In this document: positions 23,673-31,618 of the stretch, in pieces
How positions within the stretch are numbered: the first letter of the stretch is position 1
Layout: the number at the start of each line of letters is the position of its first letter
Assembly (NCBI GenBank): GCA_004555405.1
Contig: SFIE01000023.1
Span: 1 to 46,443 of the forward strand
From: Subdoligranulum sp.
Lineage (GTDB): Bacteria; Bacillota; Clostridia; Oscillospirales; Ruminococcaceae
Reading direction: 5' to 3'
DNA length: 46,443 bases
The notes under the pieces: generated by a model
The model's database searches: none
The model's input: the letters and a program-made list of their open reading frames with translations, nothing else
Told to the model about the DNA's origin: nothing
Position numbers and translations under genes: made by a program

Positions 23673-23894
23673 TTACAGCTCCATTTCGTCCAGAATGCCC
23701 TTCAGAATGGCGATCTCATCGTGGCTCAGGCTGATGCCCTTGCCCATTTTGCTGCCGTCGGGCGACCAGTCGCGGATATCATACTTGGGCTCGCGCTCGT
23801 TCCAGCTTACCATGTTGAGCTGACGCTCCCAGCCGTTGGCACTCTGGGAAAGCACTGCGATGCGCTCGGTGATCTCATATTTAAATTCTGCCAT
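23673..23894 (-). CDS. ydbC: YdbC-family PC4-like single-strand binding protein
   Basis: The 73-residue product matches the YdbC family, bacterial relatives of the eukaryotic coactivator PC4 that bind single-stranded DNA as dimers. Typical blocks are FKYEITERIAVLS, GWERQLNMVSWN and PKYDIRDWSPD followed by a helix MGKGISLSHDEIAILKGIL. The ATG at 23894 follows AGGAAAGGAA; the longer open frame to 24044 runs through the promoter. Its cell role is not settled. It is coupled to the HD gene. Confidence 0.88.
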   Translation of the reverse strand: MAEFKYEITERIAVLSQSANGWERQLNMVSWNEREPKYDIRDWSPDGSKMGKGISLSHDEIAILKGILDEMEL

Positions 23895-23991
23895 AGTCGT
23901 TGGTTCCTTTCCTGATAACCGATGCTGCCGGGGCTTTGGCGGCCCTTTGACAGCGGCGGTGTGATAGGCGGCCAAGCCGCCCGCTACATCT

Positions 23992-24020
23992 AATATATAG
24001 GAAACCGCGCCGGATTGCAA
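23992..24020 (-). promoter_or_regulatory. Promoter of ydbC and the HD gene
   Basis: On the minus strand, TTGCAA (plus 24015-24020), a 17-base spacer and TATATT (plus 23992-23997). Confidence 0.65.
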
Positions 24021-24069
24021 GGGACACGGCAAAGAAACGCCCAAAAATAAAAAACAGTTTTGGCAGCAC

Positions 24070-24112
24070 TTGCCAAGTATGGACAGACAGGCTATAATAA
24101 AAATAGCCTGTC
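24070..24112 (+). promoter_or_regulatory. Promoter of aspS with palindrome around the -10 box
   Basis: TTGCCA (24070-24075), a 17-base spacer and TATAAT (24093-24098). GACAGGCTA (24086-24094) and TAGCCTGTC (24104-24112) are exact inverse copies flanking the -10. No T-run follows, so this is more like an operator or early-transcript hairpin than a terminator. Confidence 0.65.
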
Positions 24113-24174
24113 AATAGGCATATAAAATTGGAAATTACCGGGCTGCAAGGCCCGAAAAAAGGGGACTGAAATAG

Positions 24175-25962
24175 ATGGAAACTATGGGCAATCTGCGCCG
24201 CACCCATTACTGCGGCGAAGTGAGCATGGCCGATGTGGGCACCGAAATGGTGTGCGCCGGTTCCATTGCAAAAAGCCGCGATAAGGGCGGCATTATTTTT
24301 GCCGACCTGCGTGACAGCAGCGGCATTCTGCAGCTGGTGTTTGACGAGGATACTCCCAAGGATACCTTTGCCAAGGCCGAAAGCCTGCACAGCGAGTATG
24401 TGGTGATCTGCAAGGGCAAGCTGCGCGAGCGTGCCGCCAAGACCGATAAGATCAAAACCGGCGCTGTGGAGCTGTATGTGAGTGAGCTGCGGGTTTTGAG
24501 CGGGGCGGAAACCACACCGTTTGAGATCCGCGATGAGATCCATGTGAAAGACGAGCTGCGCCTGAAGTATCGCTATCTGGATCTGCGCCGTCCCAGTATG
24601 CATGAGCCGCTGGTGATCCGCAGCCGCATTTGTCAGGTGATCCGCAATTATTTCTGCGACAATCACTTCTGCGAGATCGAAACCCCCATGCTGATGAAGA
24701 GCACGCCCGAAGGCGCACGCGATTATCTGGTGCCCAGCCGTGTGAATCCCGGCCACTTTTATGCGCTGCCCCAAAGCCCGCAGCTGTATAAGCAGCTGCT
24801 GATGCTTTCCGGTTTTGACCGTTACTTCCAGATCGCCCGCTGCTTTCGCGATGAGGATCTGCGTGCAGACCGCCAGCCCGAGTTTACACAGGTGGACGAA
24901 GAGCTGAGCTTTGTGACCGCGGACGATATCATGACCCTGAACGAGGGGCTGATCGCCAAGGTGTGGAAAGAAATTCTGGATGTGGAAGTGCAAACGCCGT
25001 TCCGCCGCATGAAGTGGGACGATGCCATGGACACCTACGGCTCGGACAAGCCGGATACCCGTTTCGGCATGGAAATGCAGAATGTGACCGAACTCTTCAA
25101 AAACACCGCCTTTGTGCCCTTTGCAAATGTGATTGCCGAGGGCGGCACGATCCGCGCCATCAATGCCAAGGGCCTGGCAGAGCTGCTGACCCGCAAAACC
25201 ATCGACAAGCTGGTGGATGTGGCCAAAACCTACGGCGCAAAGGGCATGGCATACACCCGCATTACCGCCGATGCCGTGAGCTCCAGCTTTGAAAAGAACC
25301 TCACCGAAGAGGAAAAGAACGCCCTGCATACCGCACTGAACGCCGAGGTGGGCGATGTGCTGCTGCTGGTGAGCGATGCCAAGCGTGTGACCGCCTGCAC
25401 TGCCTTGGGCCAGGTGCGCCTTGAAATTGGCCGTCGTGCCAACCTGATGGACCCCAAGCAGTTCAACTTCCTGTGGGTGACCGATTTCCCGCTGTTTGAG
25501 TACAGCGAGGAGGAAGGCCGCTGGGTGGCCATGCACCATCCCTTCACCATGCCCACGGCTGACAGCCTGGACAAGGTGGAAACCGATCAGGGCTCGTGCT
25601 ATGCCGATGCCTACGACATCGTTTTGAACGGCGTAGAGCTGGGCGGCGGTTCCATCCGTGTGAACGACCCCGTTTTGCAGGACCGTATGTTTAAGGCACT
25701 GGGCTTTACCGAAGAAAAAGCCCGCGCCAGCTTTGGTTTCCTGATGGATGCTTACCGCTACGGCGCACCCCCGCACGGCGGCATGGCCTATGGCCTGGAC
25801 CGTATGGTGATGCTGATGCTGGGCCGCGATTCCATTCGCGATGTGATCGCCTTCCCCAAGGTGCAGAACGCCAGCGAGCTGATGAGCGGCGCACCCGATG
25901 TGGTGGACGAAAAGCAGCTGCGTGATCTGAGCATTGCCTATGTGCCGCAGGAGAAAAACTAA
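24175..25962 (+). CDS. aspS: Aspartate--tRNA ligase
   Basis: The 595-residue class II synthetase charges tRNA-Asp. It shows the bacterial layout: N-terminal OB-fold anticodon domain (about 1-110), motif 2 with CFRDEDLRADRQPEFTQVDEE (about 220-240), the bacteria-specific GAD insertion (about 290-410), and motif 3 GLDRMVMLMLG near the end. AAAAGGGGA lies ahead of the ATG. Whether it also charges tRNA-Asn (non-discriminating type) cannot be decided by eye. It converges on a hisS-sseB-DUF4349 operon rather than forming the hisS-aspS pair common in Firmicutes. A strong terminator follows. Confidence 0.96.
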   Translation: METMGNLRRTHYCGEVSMADVGTEMVCAGSIAKSRDKGGIIFADLRDSSGILQLVFDEDTPKDTFAKAESLHSEYVVICKGKLRERAAKTDKIKTGAVELYVSELRVLSGAETTPFEIRDEIHVKDELRLKYRYLDLRRPSMHEPLVIRSRICQVIRNYFCDNHFCEIETPMLMKSTPEGARDYLVPSRVNPGHFYALPQSPQLYKQLLMLSGFDRYFQIARCFRDEDLRADRQPEFTQVDEELSFVTADDIMTLNEGLIAKVWKEILDVEVQTPFRRMKWDDAMDTYGSDKPDTRFGMEMQNVTELFKNTAFVPFANVIAEGGTIRAINAKGLAELLTRKTIDKLVDVAKTYGAKGMAYTRITADAVSSSFEKNLTEEEKNALHTALNAEVGDVLLLVSDAKRVTACTALGQVRLEIGRRANLMDPKQFNFLWVTDFPLFEYSEEEGRWVAMHHPFTMPTADSLDKVETDQGSCYADAYDIVLNGVELGGGSIRVNDPVLQDRMFKALGFTEEKARASFGFLMDAYRYGAPPHGGMAYGLDRMVMLMLGRDSIRDVIAFPKVQNASELMSGAPDVVDEKQLRDLSIAYVPQEKN

Positions 25963-25991
25963 GGCACAGAAAATCGCATAAAATAAAAACG

Positions 25992-26035
25992 GCCCGCCCC
26001 GGTGCTGCTGAAACGGCAGCACCGGGGCGGGCTTT
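25992..26035. terminator. Terminator between convergent aspS and the DUF4349 gene
   Basis: GCCCGCCCCGGTGCTGC (25992-26008) pairs perfectly with its inverse at 26016-26032 around a 7-base loop. A-rich left flank and a TTTGCT right flank suggest two-way use. Confidence 0.78.
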
Positions 26036-26061
26036 GCTATAGCATTCTGTAAGAAAAAAGA

Positions 26062-27033
26062 TTATTTTTTATCAGGCTTTTCTGCTTTGCTATCCGAAGA
26101 AGCCGCAGGCTTTTCACCGGTGGAAGGCTGATACAGGGCGCTGTAATTGGCGGTGCCGCTGGGGGTGCGCTTTTTGCGGGGCAGGCGCTTTGCCGCGAAG
26201 ATCAGCAGCGCGGCCAGAACGGCCAGCACAGCAAGGTAGGGCAGCGCATATACCAGAAGAATGGCCAGATCCTGCCAGAAGCGGACAAAGCCGTGCAGGC
26301 TTTCGCCAAAGGCGCTGGAAAGGCGGCTGGAGAAGGTGTTCACCGGCGTGTAGGCCTGCACCTCGCTCAGGCTGACTGTTACGGTGCAGTAATCCACCTG
26401 ATCGTCGTACAGGGTGCGCTGCGCGGTGTAGCTTTCCAACTGATACTGCACTTCGCTGAGCTGCGATTCAATGGTGAGAAGGTCTTCCAGAGTGTCGGCC
26501 TGATCACGCAGCTGCTGCAGGCGGGTGCGCTGGGCTTCCAGACTGTCGATGCGGGCCTGCACATCCACATAGCGGCTGGTGATATCCTCGGTCTGCTCGC
26601 TGCGGTAAGTAATGCTGCCGATATCGCCCACGGAGTTTAAAAACTCCTGATAATGCGCGGCGGGAATGCGATAGGTATCGTCGGTGCAGCGGTCGCCGTT
26701 TTCGGCGCTGCCGTAGCAGGTGCTGCTTTCCAGATAGCCGCCAAGCTCGGCAGCGGTGCTGCGCAAAAGCGTGTGCGAGGAATCAAAATCGCGGGTTTCC
26801 ACATCCAGCTGCGAGGTGTAAATGATCTTGCGGGCCGAAGAAGCCTCCGGCAGAACGGTGCTTTCACCCGAGCCGTTAAAACCGGCATCCAGATCATCGG
26901 AAACGCCGTAGGCACCTTCAGCGGTTTCTGCTATAGCCGGGCGGCTGGCGGAAGCGTAGGACTTGGATGCGCCGCAGCCCGCCAATGAGGCAGTGAGCGC
27001 TGCAGCAGCAAGAAGAGAAAGCATTTTTTTCAT
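26062..27033 (-). CDS. DUF4349 lipoprotein
   Basis: The 323-residue protein has a lipoprotein signal (basic start, hydrophobic stretch, lipobox LAGC with Cys20), an extracellular domain with RKIIYTSQLDVETRDFD, a coiled-coil stretch (about 155-200, TLEDLLTIESQLSEVQ), a single transmembrane segment (about 255-285) and a basic, low-complexity tail. This matches DUF4349, a family of unknown function found in membrane proteins of many bacteria. The GGAGG before the ATG is clear. It starts 45 bases after sseB ends and may be in the hisS-sseB operon; the repeat inserted in sseB lies close to any promoter of its own. Confidence 0.85.
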   Translation of the reverse strand: MKKMLSLLAAAALTASLAGCGASKSYASASRPAIAETAEGAYGVSDDLDAGFNGSGESTVLPEASSARKIIYTSQLDVETRDFDSSHTLLRSTAAELGGYLESSTCYGSAENGDRCTDDTYRIPAAHYQEFLNSVGDIGSITYRSEQTEDITSRYVDVQARIDSLEAQRTRLQQLRDQADTLEDLLTIESQLSEVQYQLESYTAQRTLYDDQVDYCTVTVSLSEVQAYTPVNTFSSRLSSAFGESLHGFVRFWQDLAILLVYALPYLAVLAVLAALLIFAAKRLPRKKRTPSGTANYSALYQPSTGEKPAASSDSKAEKPDKK

Positions 27034-27078
27034 AAGCAGCCTCCTTTGGTGTGAGATAGGACAAATCGGTTTCGGTTT

Positions 27079-27951
27079 CTATCCTGTATACACGCGGGGG
27101 AGCAGAAATGTTGCAGGGAATAAAAAAATTAGGGCAATACCGCATAATTCTAAGTGCCGATACGGCGAGCGAGGTGCGGCAGATGCTAAGCCAAAAGCGC
27201 AGGCAATACTTTGTGTATTGGCGAGCAGAAGGTAGATGGGCAGCCCCTGTGCGGTGGCCTGCTTGCCCAGATCGCTGGTGCGCAGGGTGAGCGTGATGCT
27301 GCTTTGGCCCATAACGGGGGCCATGGCCTTGAGCAGCGGCTCCATCACCTGCTTGAGCTCTACGCCCTCATCCAGCGCAAGAACCATCAGCCATGCACGC
27401 TTTTGATCCTGCTGCATAATGCGCAGCCAGCCCTCTTTGATCTGGGGCTGGGCAGAAAGTGCATTCTGCACACAGTCGCGGATCTTTTCGGGCAGATCGG
27501 TGGGATCGGCAATGCCGATGGGGCGGCTTTTATCAAATACCACAGGCTTGGGGGCCGGGAAAACCATCTGTTTGGGCACAAACACATTCTGGCCCTGCGG
27601 GTTGATCACCAGGCCTGCGCCCTCACGCATGAGCAGCTGCACATAGTCCTGCAGGCGCATCACCACGGTCTGGCCGGGCTCGGCCTGCCATTTTTTCATT
27701 TCGTCCATATCCGTGAAGGCGGGAAACAGCTTGGTGCCGTCGGGCTTGGCAAACATGGTGTATTTCACCTTGGCCTGCGGGGCACCGGCGCCGGGCTGCT
27801 CCTGCGGAAGCTGCTCCAGCACCACGGGGGCCAGCAGCTTGGCGGTGCCCAGAGCGGTGGCAATGGCGCGGCGGGCGGCGGGGGTGTCTTCGGCTTTAAA
27901 TACATTCAGAGCCAGAACCAGCTCAGGGTTGCGAATGTTTTCTTGTGCCAT
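27079..27951 (-). CDS. sseB: SseB-family protein with a repeat-derived C-terminus
   Basis: The 290-residue product has the SseB N-terminal domain (about 1-115, with LFPAFTDMDEMKKW and VINPQG) and the C-terminal SseB domain (about 145-240). The native protein should end near GLPIYL (about residue 240). From there the frame runs on into a fragment of the dispersed MITE-like repeat (27119-27224) and beyond it, adding about 48 foreign residues (ANTQSIACAFGLAS onward) before a TAG at 27079. SseB proteins were linked to serine sensitivity in E. coli; the molecular role is unknown. The ATG at 27951 follows AAAGGAG. It sits 36 bases after hisS, as an operon. The tail probably does not help folding but the domain core is intact. 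Confidence 0.82.
   Translation of the reverse strand: MAQENIRNPELVLALNVFKAEDTPAARRAIATALGTAKLLAPVVLEQLPQEQPGAGAPQAKVKYTMFAKPDGTKLFPAFTDMDEMKKWQAEPGQTVVMRLQDYVQLLMREGAGLVINPQGQNVFVPKQMVFPAPKPVVFDKSRPIGIADPTDLPEKIRDCVQNALSAQPQIKEGWLRIMQQDQKRAWLMVLALDEGVELKQVMEPLLKAMAPVMGQSSITLTLRTSDLGKQATAQGLPIYLLLANTQSIACAFGLASAAPRSPYRHLELCGIALIFLFPATFLLPRVYTG
27119..27224 (+). repeat. MITE-like repeat, copy 2 (truncated), inside sseB
   Basis: TTAGGGCAATACCGCATAAT marks the intact end; similarity to copies 1 and 3 runs for about 105 bases to TATTGGCGAGCA, then stops. The right half, including the second inverted end, is missing. The fragment replaced the 3' end of sseB. Confidence 0.8.
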
Positions 27952-27987
27952 GATCGATCTTCTCCTTTTTTCGGGCAGATACCCGTG

Positions 27988-29241
27988 TTACTCTGCTTTT
28001 GCGCCCAGATGGCGGATATCATCGTTGTCAGCAAAGGCCACGGCGGCAAAACCGGCGCTTTCCAGCTGGCCGAACTGCTTGCCCAGCTTTTTGGCCTGCG
28101 GCAGAATGCTTACATCGTATTCGGCGCGCAGGGTGTTGGCCTTGGCAACCACGGCGGCAAAATCGGCGTCGGGCAAATGCAAAAGTGCCATGCGGGGGCG
28201 TGCGCCCGGGATCTGATAGCCCTGCTCAAGCAGCAGGCCGCACACGCGCTCAAAGCCGATGGAGAAGCCCACGGCGGGAACCTTTTGGCCGATAAACTTG
28301 CCCACCATTTCGTCATAGCGGCCGCCGCCTGCCACAGCGCCGCCAAAGCGCTGGCTGGTGGCCTCGAACACCATGCCGGTGTAGTAGCCCTGGCCGCGCA
28401 CCAGACTGGGGGAGTAGGCAACCTTGTATTTGCCGCCCGAAAGCTTTTCGCAGCAGGCCATGACATAGCGCAGATCCGAAGAAATTTCGGCATCGCCGCA
28501 GGCGGCGGTGACAGCGTCAAGGCTCATGTCGCCCTGGGTGAGGAAATGATACAGGGCCTGCACAGCGGCCTCGGGCATGGCCTTTTCGGTCAGCTCATTG
28601 CGCACGCCGTCGGCACCGATCTTGTCCATTTTATCAAAGGTGATGCACACACTGTCCAGCGTGTCGGCGGCAAAGCCCATGGATTCCAGCATACGGCGCA
28701 GAATGCGGCGGTCGTTGATGTTGATCACGAAATCATCAAAGCCGATCTTGAGCAGCGCACGGGCGGTGGTGTCAATCAATTCCACCTCGGCATTGGGGCT
28801 TTCATCCCCCAGAATGTCAATGTCGCACTGCACAAACTCGCGCAGACGGCCCTTTTGCGGGCGCTCGGCGCGGAACACACGGTCGGTCTGGATCACCTTA
28901 AAGGGGTGCGGCAGCTCGGCGCGGTTGGCGGCGTAATAGCGGGAAAGCGGCAGAGTAAGATCATAGCGCAGGCCCATATCGGAAAGAGATTTTTCCTCCA
29001 CCGGGGTGCGGGAAAGGGCACCGGCCAGCTTTTCGCCGCGCTTTAAAACCTTGAAGATCAGGTTCAGATTATCGCCGCCGTCGCTTTTATCCAGATTTTC
29101 CATATCCTCGAGCATGGGGGTGGAAATGCGCTGGAAACCGGCTGCGCGGTAGGTTTGCAGGATCTGGCCCTGAATATAGTCGCGCAGTGCCTGCTCAGCG
29201 GGCAGAAGATCGCGCATACCTTTTAAAGGACTGGTTTTCAT
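27988..29241 (-). CDS. hisS: Histidine--tRNA ligase
   Basis: The 417-residue class II enzyme charges tRNA-His. Motif 2 is TDRVFRAERPQKGRLREFVQCDIDILG; the anticodon-binding domain fills the last 90 residues (RPRMALLHLP onward), which separates it from the HisZ regulator. The histidine-specific loop reads LVRGQGYYTG, where most enzymes have RGLDYY; related variants exist in other bacteria, so activity is expected. The ATG at 29241 follows GGGGAAA. It is the first gene of hisS-sseB, with a leader of about 130 bases holding ATGGGC/GCCCAT and other hairpins, but no T-box core motif was found. Confidence 0.93.
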   Translation of the reverse strand: MKTSPLKGMRDLLPAEQALRDYIQGQILQTYRAAGFQRISTPMLEDMENLDKSDGGDNLNLIFKVLKRGEKLAGALSRTPVEEKSLSDMGLRYDLTLPLSRYYAANRAELPHPFKVIQTDRVFRAERPQKGRLREFVQCDIDILGDESPNAEVELIDTTARALLKIGFDDFVININDRRILRRMLESMGFAADTLDSVCITFDKMDKIGADGVRNELTEKAMPEAAVQALYHFLTQGDMSLDAVTAACGDAEISSDLRYVMACCEKLSGGKYKVAYSPSLVRGQGYYTGMVFEATSQRFGGAVAGGGRYDEMVGKFIGQKVPAVGFSIGFERVCGLLLEQGYQIPGARPRMALLHLPDADFAAVVAKANTLRAEYDVSILPQAKKLGKQFGQLESAGFAAVAFADNDDIRHLGAKAE

Positions 29242-29339
29242 AAAAAATATTTCCCCTTTTCTTTTGATCGGCACCGCAGGATCTTTGCCGAAACCGCCTT
29301 TGTGCAGCGGTGTGCAGAACCGGCAGCGGCACCGTTATT

Positions 29340-29407
29340 TCATGGGCTTTGCCCATAGGATAGCTTTATATAAGTAACATTATATCCATATAAAGGGGGA
29401 TTGGCAA
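29340..29407 (-). promoter_or_regulatory. Promoter of hisS and leader hairpin
   Basis: On the minus strand, TTGCCA (plus 29402-29407), a 17-base spacer and TATAAT (plus 29379-29384). In the early transcript ATGGGC-TTT-GCCCAT (plus 29342-29356) can form a small hairpin. Confidence 0.65.
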
Positions 29408-29467
29408 GGGCAGTGCATGAAACTGGGCTGCCGTGTGCATACTTTTCCACAGAGAGGGGGGCAGACT

Positions 29468-30661
29468 GTGGAAAACTTTGCGGCGCAGCGGCGCTGGATG
29501 ATCGTGGTGCTGGGGGCGATGATCCAGATCTTAACAGGAATCCCGGCGGCGTGGGGCGCATTTCGTGAGCCGCTGATGCAGCACTATGCTCTGCAGGAAG
29601 AGGGTGTGGGGCTGGCGTTTGTGTTTTTGGTGGCGGCATACGGCCTGGGGTGCCTGCTGGGCGGGTTTTTGCAGGACGCCAAGGGCCCGCGCACAGCGGG
29701 GCTGTGGGGCACGGCGCTTTTGAGCGGTGCGTTTATAGGCGCGGCGTTTTTGCCGCCCGAAAAGGCCGAGGCTTTCTGGCTGCTGTTCAGCCTGCCTGCC
29801 GGGCTGGGCAGTGCGTTTTTGTATCCGGCTGTGATGAGCTGCGCCCAAAAATGGTATGCCGGCAGAAAAGGCTTTGTAACCGGGCTGATCGGCGGGGCCG
29901 TGGGGCTTTCGGGCGGGTTTTTAACGCTTTGGGTGCGTGTGCTGGGCGAAAAGCTGGGCATGCGCTGGGCCTTGGGCGCCTTGGGCGGTGTGATGCTGGC
30001 TGTGTGTACGGCGGCCAGCTGCCTGCTGGTGAACCCGCCCGCGCCCAAGCCGAAGCCGGAGGAACAGGGAAAAAACAAAAACAAGCCGCCCAAGGATATT
30101 TTGCCCGGCGAAATGCTGCGCACATGGCCATTTTGGCTGTGCTTTGGCATGGTGCTGCTGGCAGCGCCCACCATGCTGCTGTTCAGCCCGGTGATCGTAA
30201 AGCTGGGGCAGGAGCGGGGCCTGAGCGAAGGCGCGGCGCACCTGAGCATTGTGGTGGGCAGCTTTGGCAGTGCGGCGGGGCGCATTTTGTGCCCGATGAA
30301 AAGCGATTCGGCCGGGCGGCGCAGAGTGTGCATGGCGCTGTTTGCGGCCTTGGCTGCGCTTTCGGCGTGGCTGGCCTTTGCGCCGGGCTGGCAGCTGATC
30401 GCGTGCTACACGGGGCTGGCGTTTTGCTATTCGGGGCTGGCGGCTGTGATGCCGGCGCTTTCCAGCGACCTGTTCGGCCTGCCGCACGCGGGTATCAACT
30501 ACGGCTTTATGGCGCTGGGCATGACGGCGGGCAGCCTGGGCAGCTGGGCGCTGAACCGACATTTGGGGCAAGGAGCTTACCGCCACTGGATCGCCGTGGG
30601 GGCAGCGATTTTGGGCGGGGTGTGCGCAAAAAGGCTGAAACCGACTGTTCAGGAACAGTAA
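29468..30661 (+). CDS. Major facilitator permease (OFA/oxalate-formate antiporter-like)
   Basis: The protein, 397 residues from the GTG at 29468, has about twelve hydrophobic segments in two halves separated by a charged loop (PKPKPEEQGKNKNKPP, about 190-205). The pattern GIPAAWGAFREPL near the start and GLGSAFLYPAVMSCAQKWY resemble the OFA branch, whose members exchange small carboxylates. GAGAGGGGGG lies seven bases before the GTG; an ATG at 29417 in the same frame has no good site. It is opposite hisS. The substrate is unknown, and no neighbouring enzyme points to one. Confidence 0.75.
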   Translation: MENFAAQRRWMIVVLGAMIQILTGIPAAWGAFREPLMQHYALQEEGVGLAFVFLVAAYGLGCLLGGFLQDAKGPRTAGLWGTALLSGAFIGAAFLPPEKAEAFWLLFSLPAGLGSAFLYPAVMSCAQKWYAGRKGFVTGLIGGAVGLSGGFLTLWVRVLGEKLGMRWALGALGGVMLAVCTAASCLLVNPPAPKPKPEEQGKNKNKPPKDILPGEMLRTWPFWLCFGMVLLAAPTMLLFSPVIVKLGQERGLSEGAAHLSIVVGSFGSAAGRILCPMKSDSAGRRRVCMALFAALAALSAWLAFAPGWQLIACYTGLAFCYSGLAAVMPALSSDLFGLPHAGINYGFMALGMTAGSLGSWALNRHLGQGAYRHWIAVGAAILGGVCAKRLKPTVQEQ

Positions 30662-30804
30662 AATCAGGCGATGCGACGGTTTTGCTGGTTTGGCGCGCTG
30701 AGCAGAGGAAACAAATGTAGGCTATGGAGAGAAAAATACCATCGGCAAAATATGGCCCCCCGAGTGGGACTTCGCATTTCAATAGACTTGGTTAAAAAAA
30801 TAAC

Positions 30805-30833
30805 TTGCAAAAAGCGGCGTTGACACTTATAAT
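30805..30833 (+). promoter_or_regulatory. Promoter of the NifU-like/GGGtGRT operon
   Basis: TTGCAA (30805-30810), a 17-base spacer and TATAAT (30828-30833). A TTGACA at 30820-30825 overlaps the spacer, but no suitable -10 lies after it. The stretch 30662-30804 holds nothing else that I recognise. Confidence 0.6.
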
Positions 30834-30901
30834 AAAATTACGAAGATTTGGGAAAGAATCTTTTATGCAAAATGCGATGATAAGTAAAGGAGCGAGTGAT
30901 T

Positions 30902-31603
30902 ATGGCGTGTTCTCAGCAAGTAACCAATATGTGCCCGATTACCAAGGGCCCTCACCATGGCCCGGCTCCCATTCCCCAAGAGGGCGAGTGGACCAAGGCC
31001 TATGAGATCAAGGATATCAGCGGATACACCCACGGTGTGGGCTGGTGTGCACCCCAGCAGGGCACCTGCAAGCTTTCGCTGAACATCAAAAACGGCATTA
31101 TTGAGGAAGCACTGGTGGAAACCATCGGCTGCTCGGGCATGACCCATTCTGCCGCTATGGCAGGCGAAATTCTGCCCGGCAAAACCCTGTTGGAGGCACT
31201 CAACACCGACCTGGTGTGCGATGCCATCAACGTGGCCATGCGCGAGCTGTTTTTGCAGATCGTTTACGGCCGCAGCCAGACTGCTTTTTCGGAGGACGGC
31301 TTGCCCATTGGCGCAGGCCTGGATGACCTGGGCAAGGGCCTGCGCAGCATGACCGGCACCATTTTCTCCACCAAGGAGAAGGGTGTGCGCTATCTGGAGC
31401 TGACAGAGGGCTATATTCAGAAGCTGGCTCTGGACGCCAACAACGAAGTGATCGGCTACCAGTTCGTTCGCCTTGGCAAAATGATGGAGGACATCCGCCA
31501 CGGCAAGGACCCCAAGGAAGCCTATGAGAAGAATGTGGGCACTTACGGCCGCTTTGCTCCCGAGCAGGGCGCTGTGAAGTACATTGACCCCCGCGAAGAA
31601 TAA
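30902..31603 (+). CDS. NifU/IscU-like Fe-S scaffold-type protein, partner of GGGtGRT
   Basis: The 233-residue product contains an IscU/NifU-like core: IIEEALVETIGCSGMTHSAAMAGEI mirrors the GCxxxxASSS turn of scaffold proteins, followed by GKTLLEAL. Cysteines at 49, 56, 77 and 106 could serve as ligands; two more lie at 3 and 11. It has about 100 extra residues at the end with no recognised motif. The pair with the next gene, 15 bases downstream, is conserved in many anaerobes, but the job is not known. The ATG at 30902 follows AAAGGAG; the GTG at 30896 is too close to that site. High codon bias (nearly all G/C-ending favoured codons) suggests good expression. Confidence 0.8.
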   Translation: MACSQQVTNMCPITKGPHHGPAPIPQEGEWTKAYEIKDISGYTHGVGWCAPQQGTCKLSLNIKNGIIEEALVETIGCSGMTHSAAMAGEILPGKTLLEALNTDLVCDAINVAMRELFLQIVYGRSQTAFSEDGLPIGAGLDDLGKGLRSMTGTIFSTKEKGVRYLELTEGYIQKLALDANNEVIGYQFVRLGKMMEDIRHGKDPKEAYEKNVGTYGRFAPEQGAVKYIDPREE

Positions 31604-31618
31604 GAGAGGAGTAGAAAC

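Noticed and set aside
23881..26022. 713-codon minus-strand frame opposite aspS
   Set aside because: It is an antisense shadow of aspartyl-tRNA synthetase with the same His/Gln/Ala-rich composition; no start signal or known domain.
27211..29046. 611-codon plus-strand frame opposite hisS and sseB
   Set aside because: It is an antisense shadow; the opposite strand has two well-recognised genes.
29242..29378. T-box riboswitch in the hisS leader
   Set aside because: The leader has hairpins, but no T-box bulge sequence (TGGNACCGCG) or specifier loop could be found.
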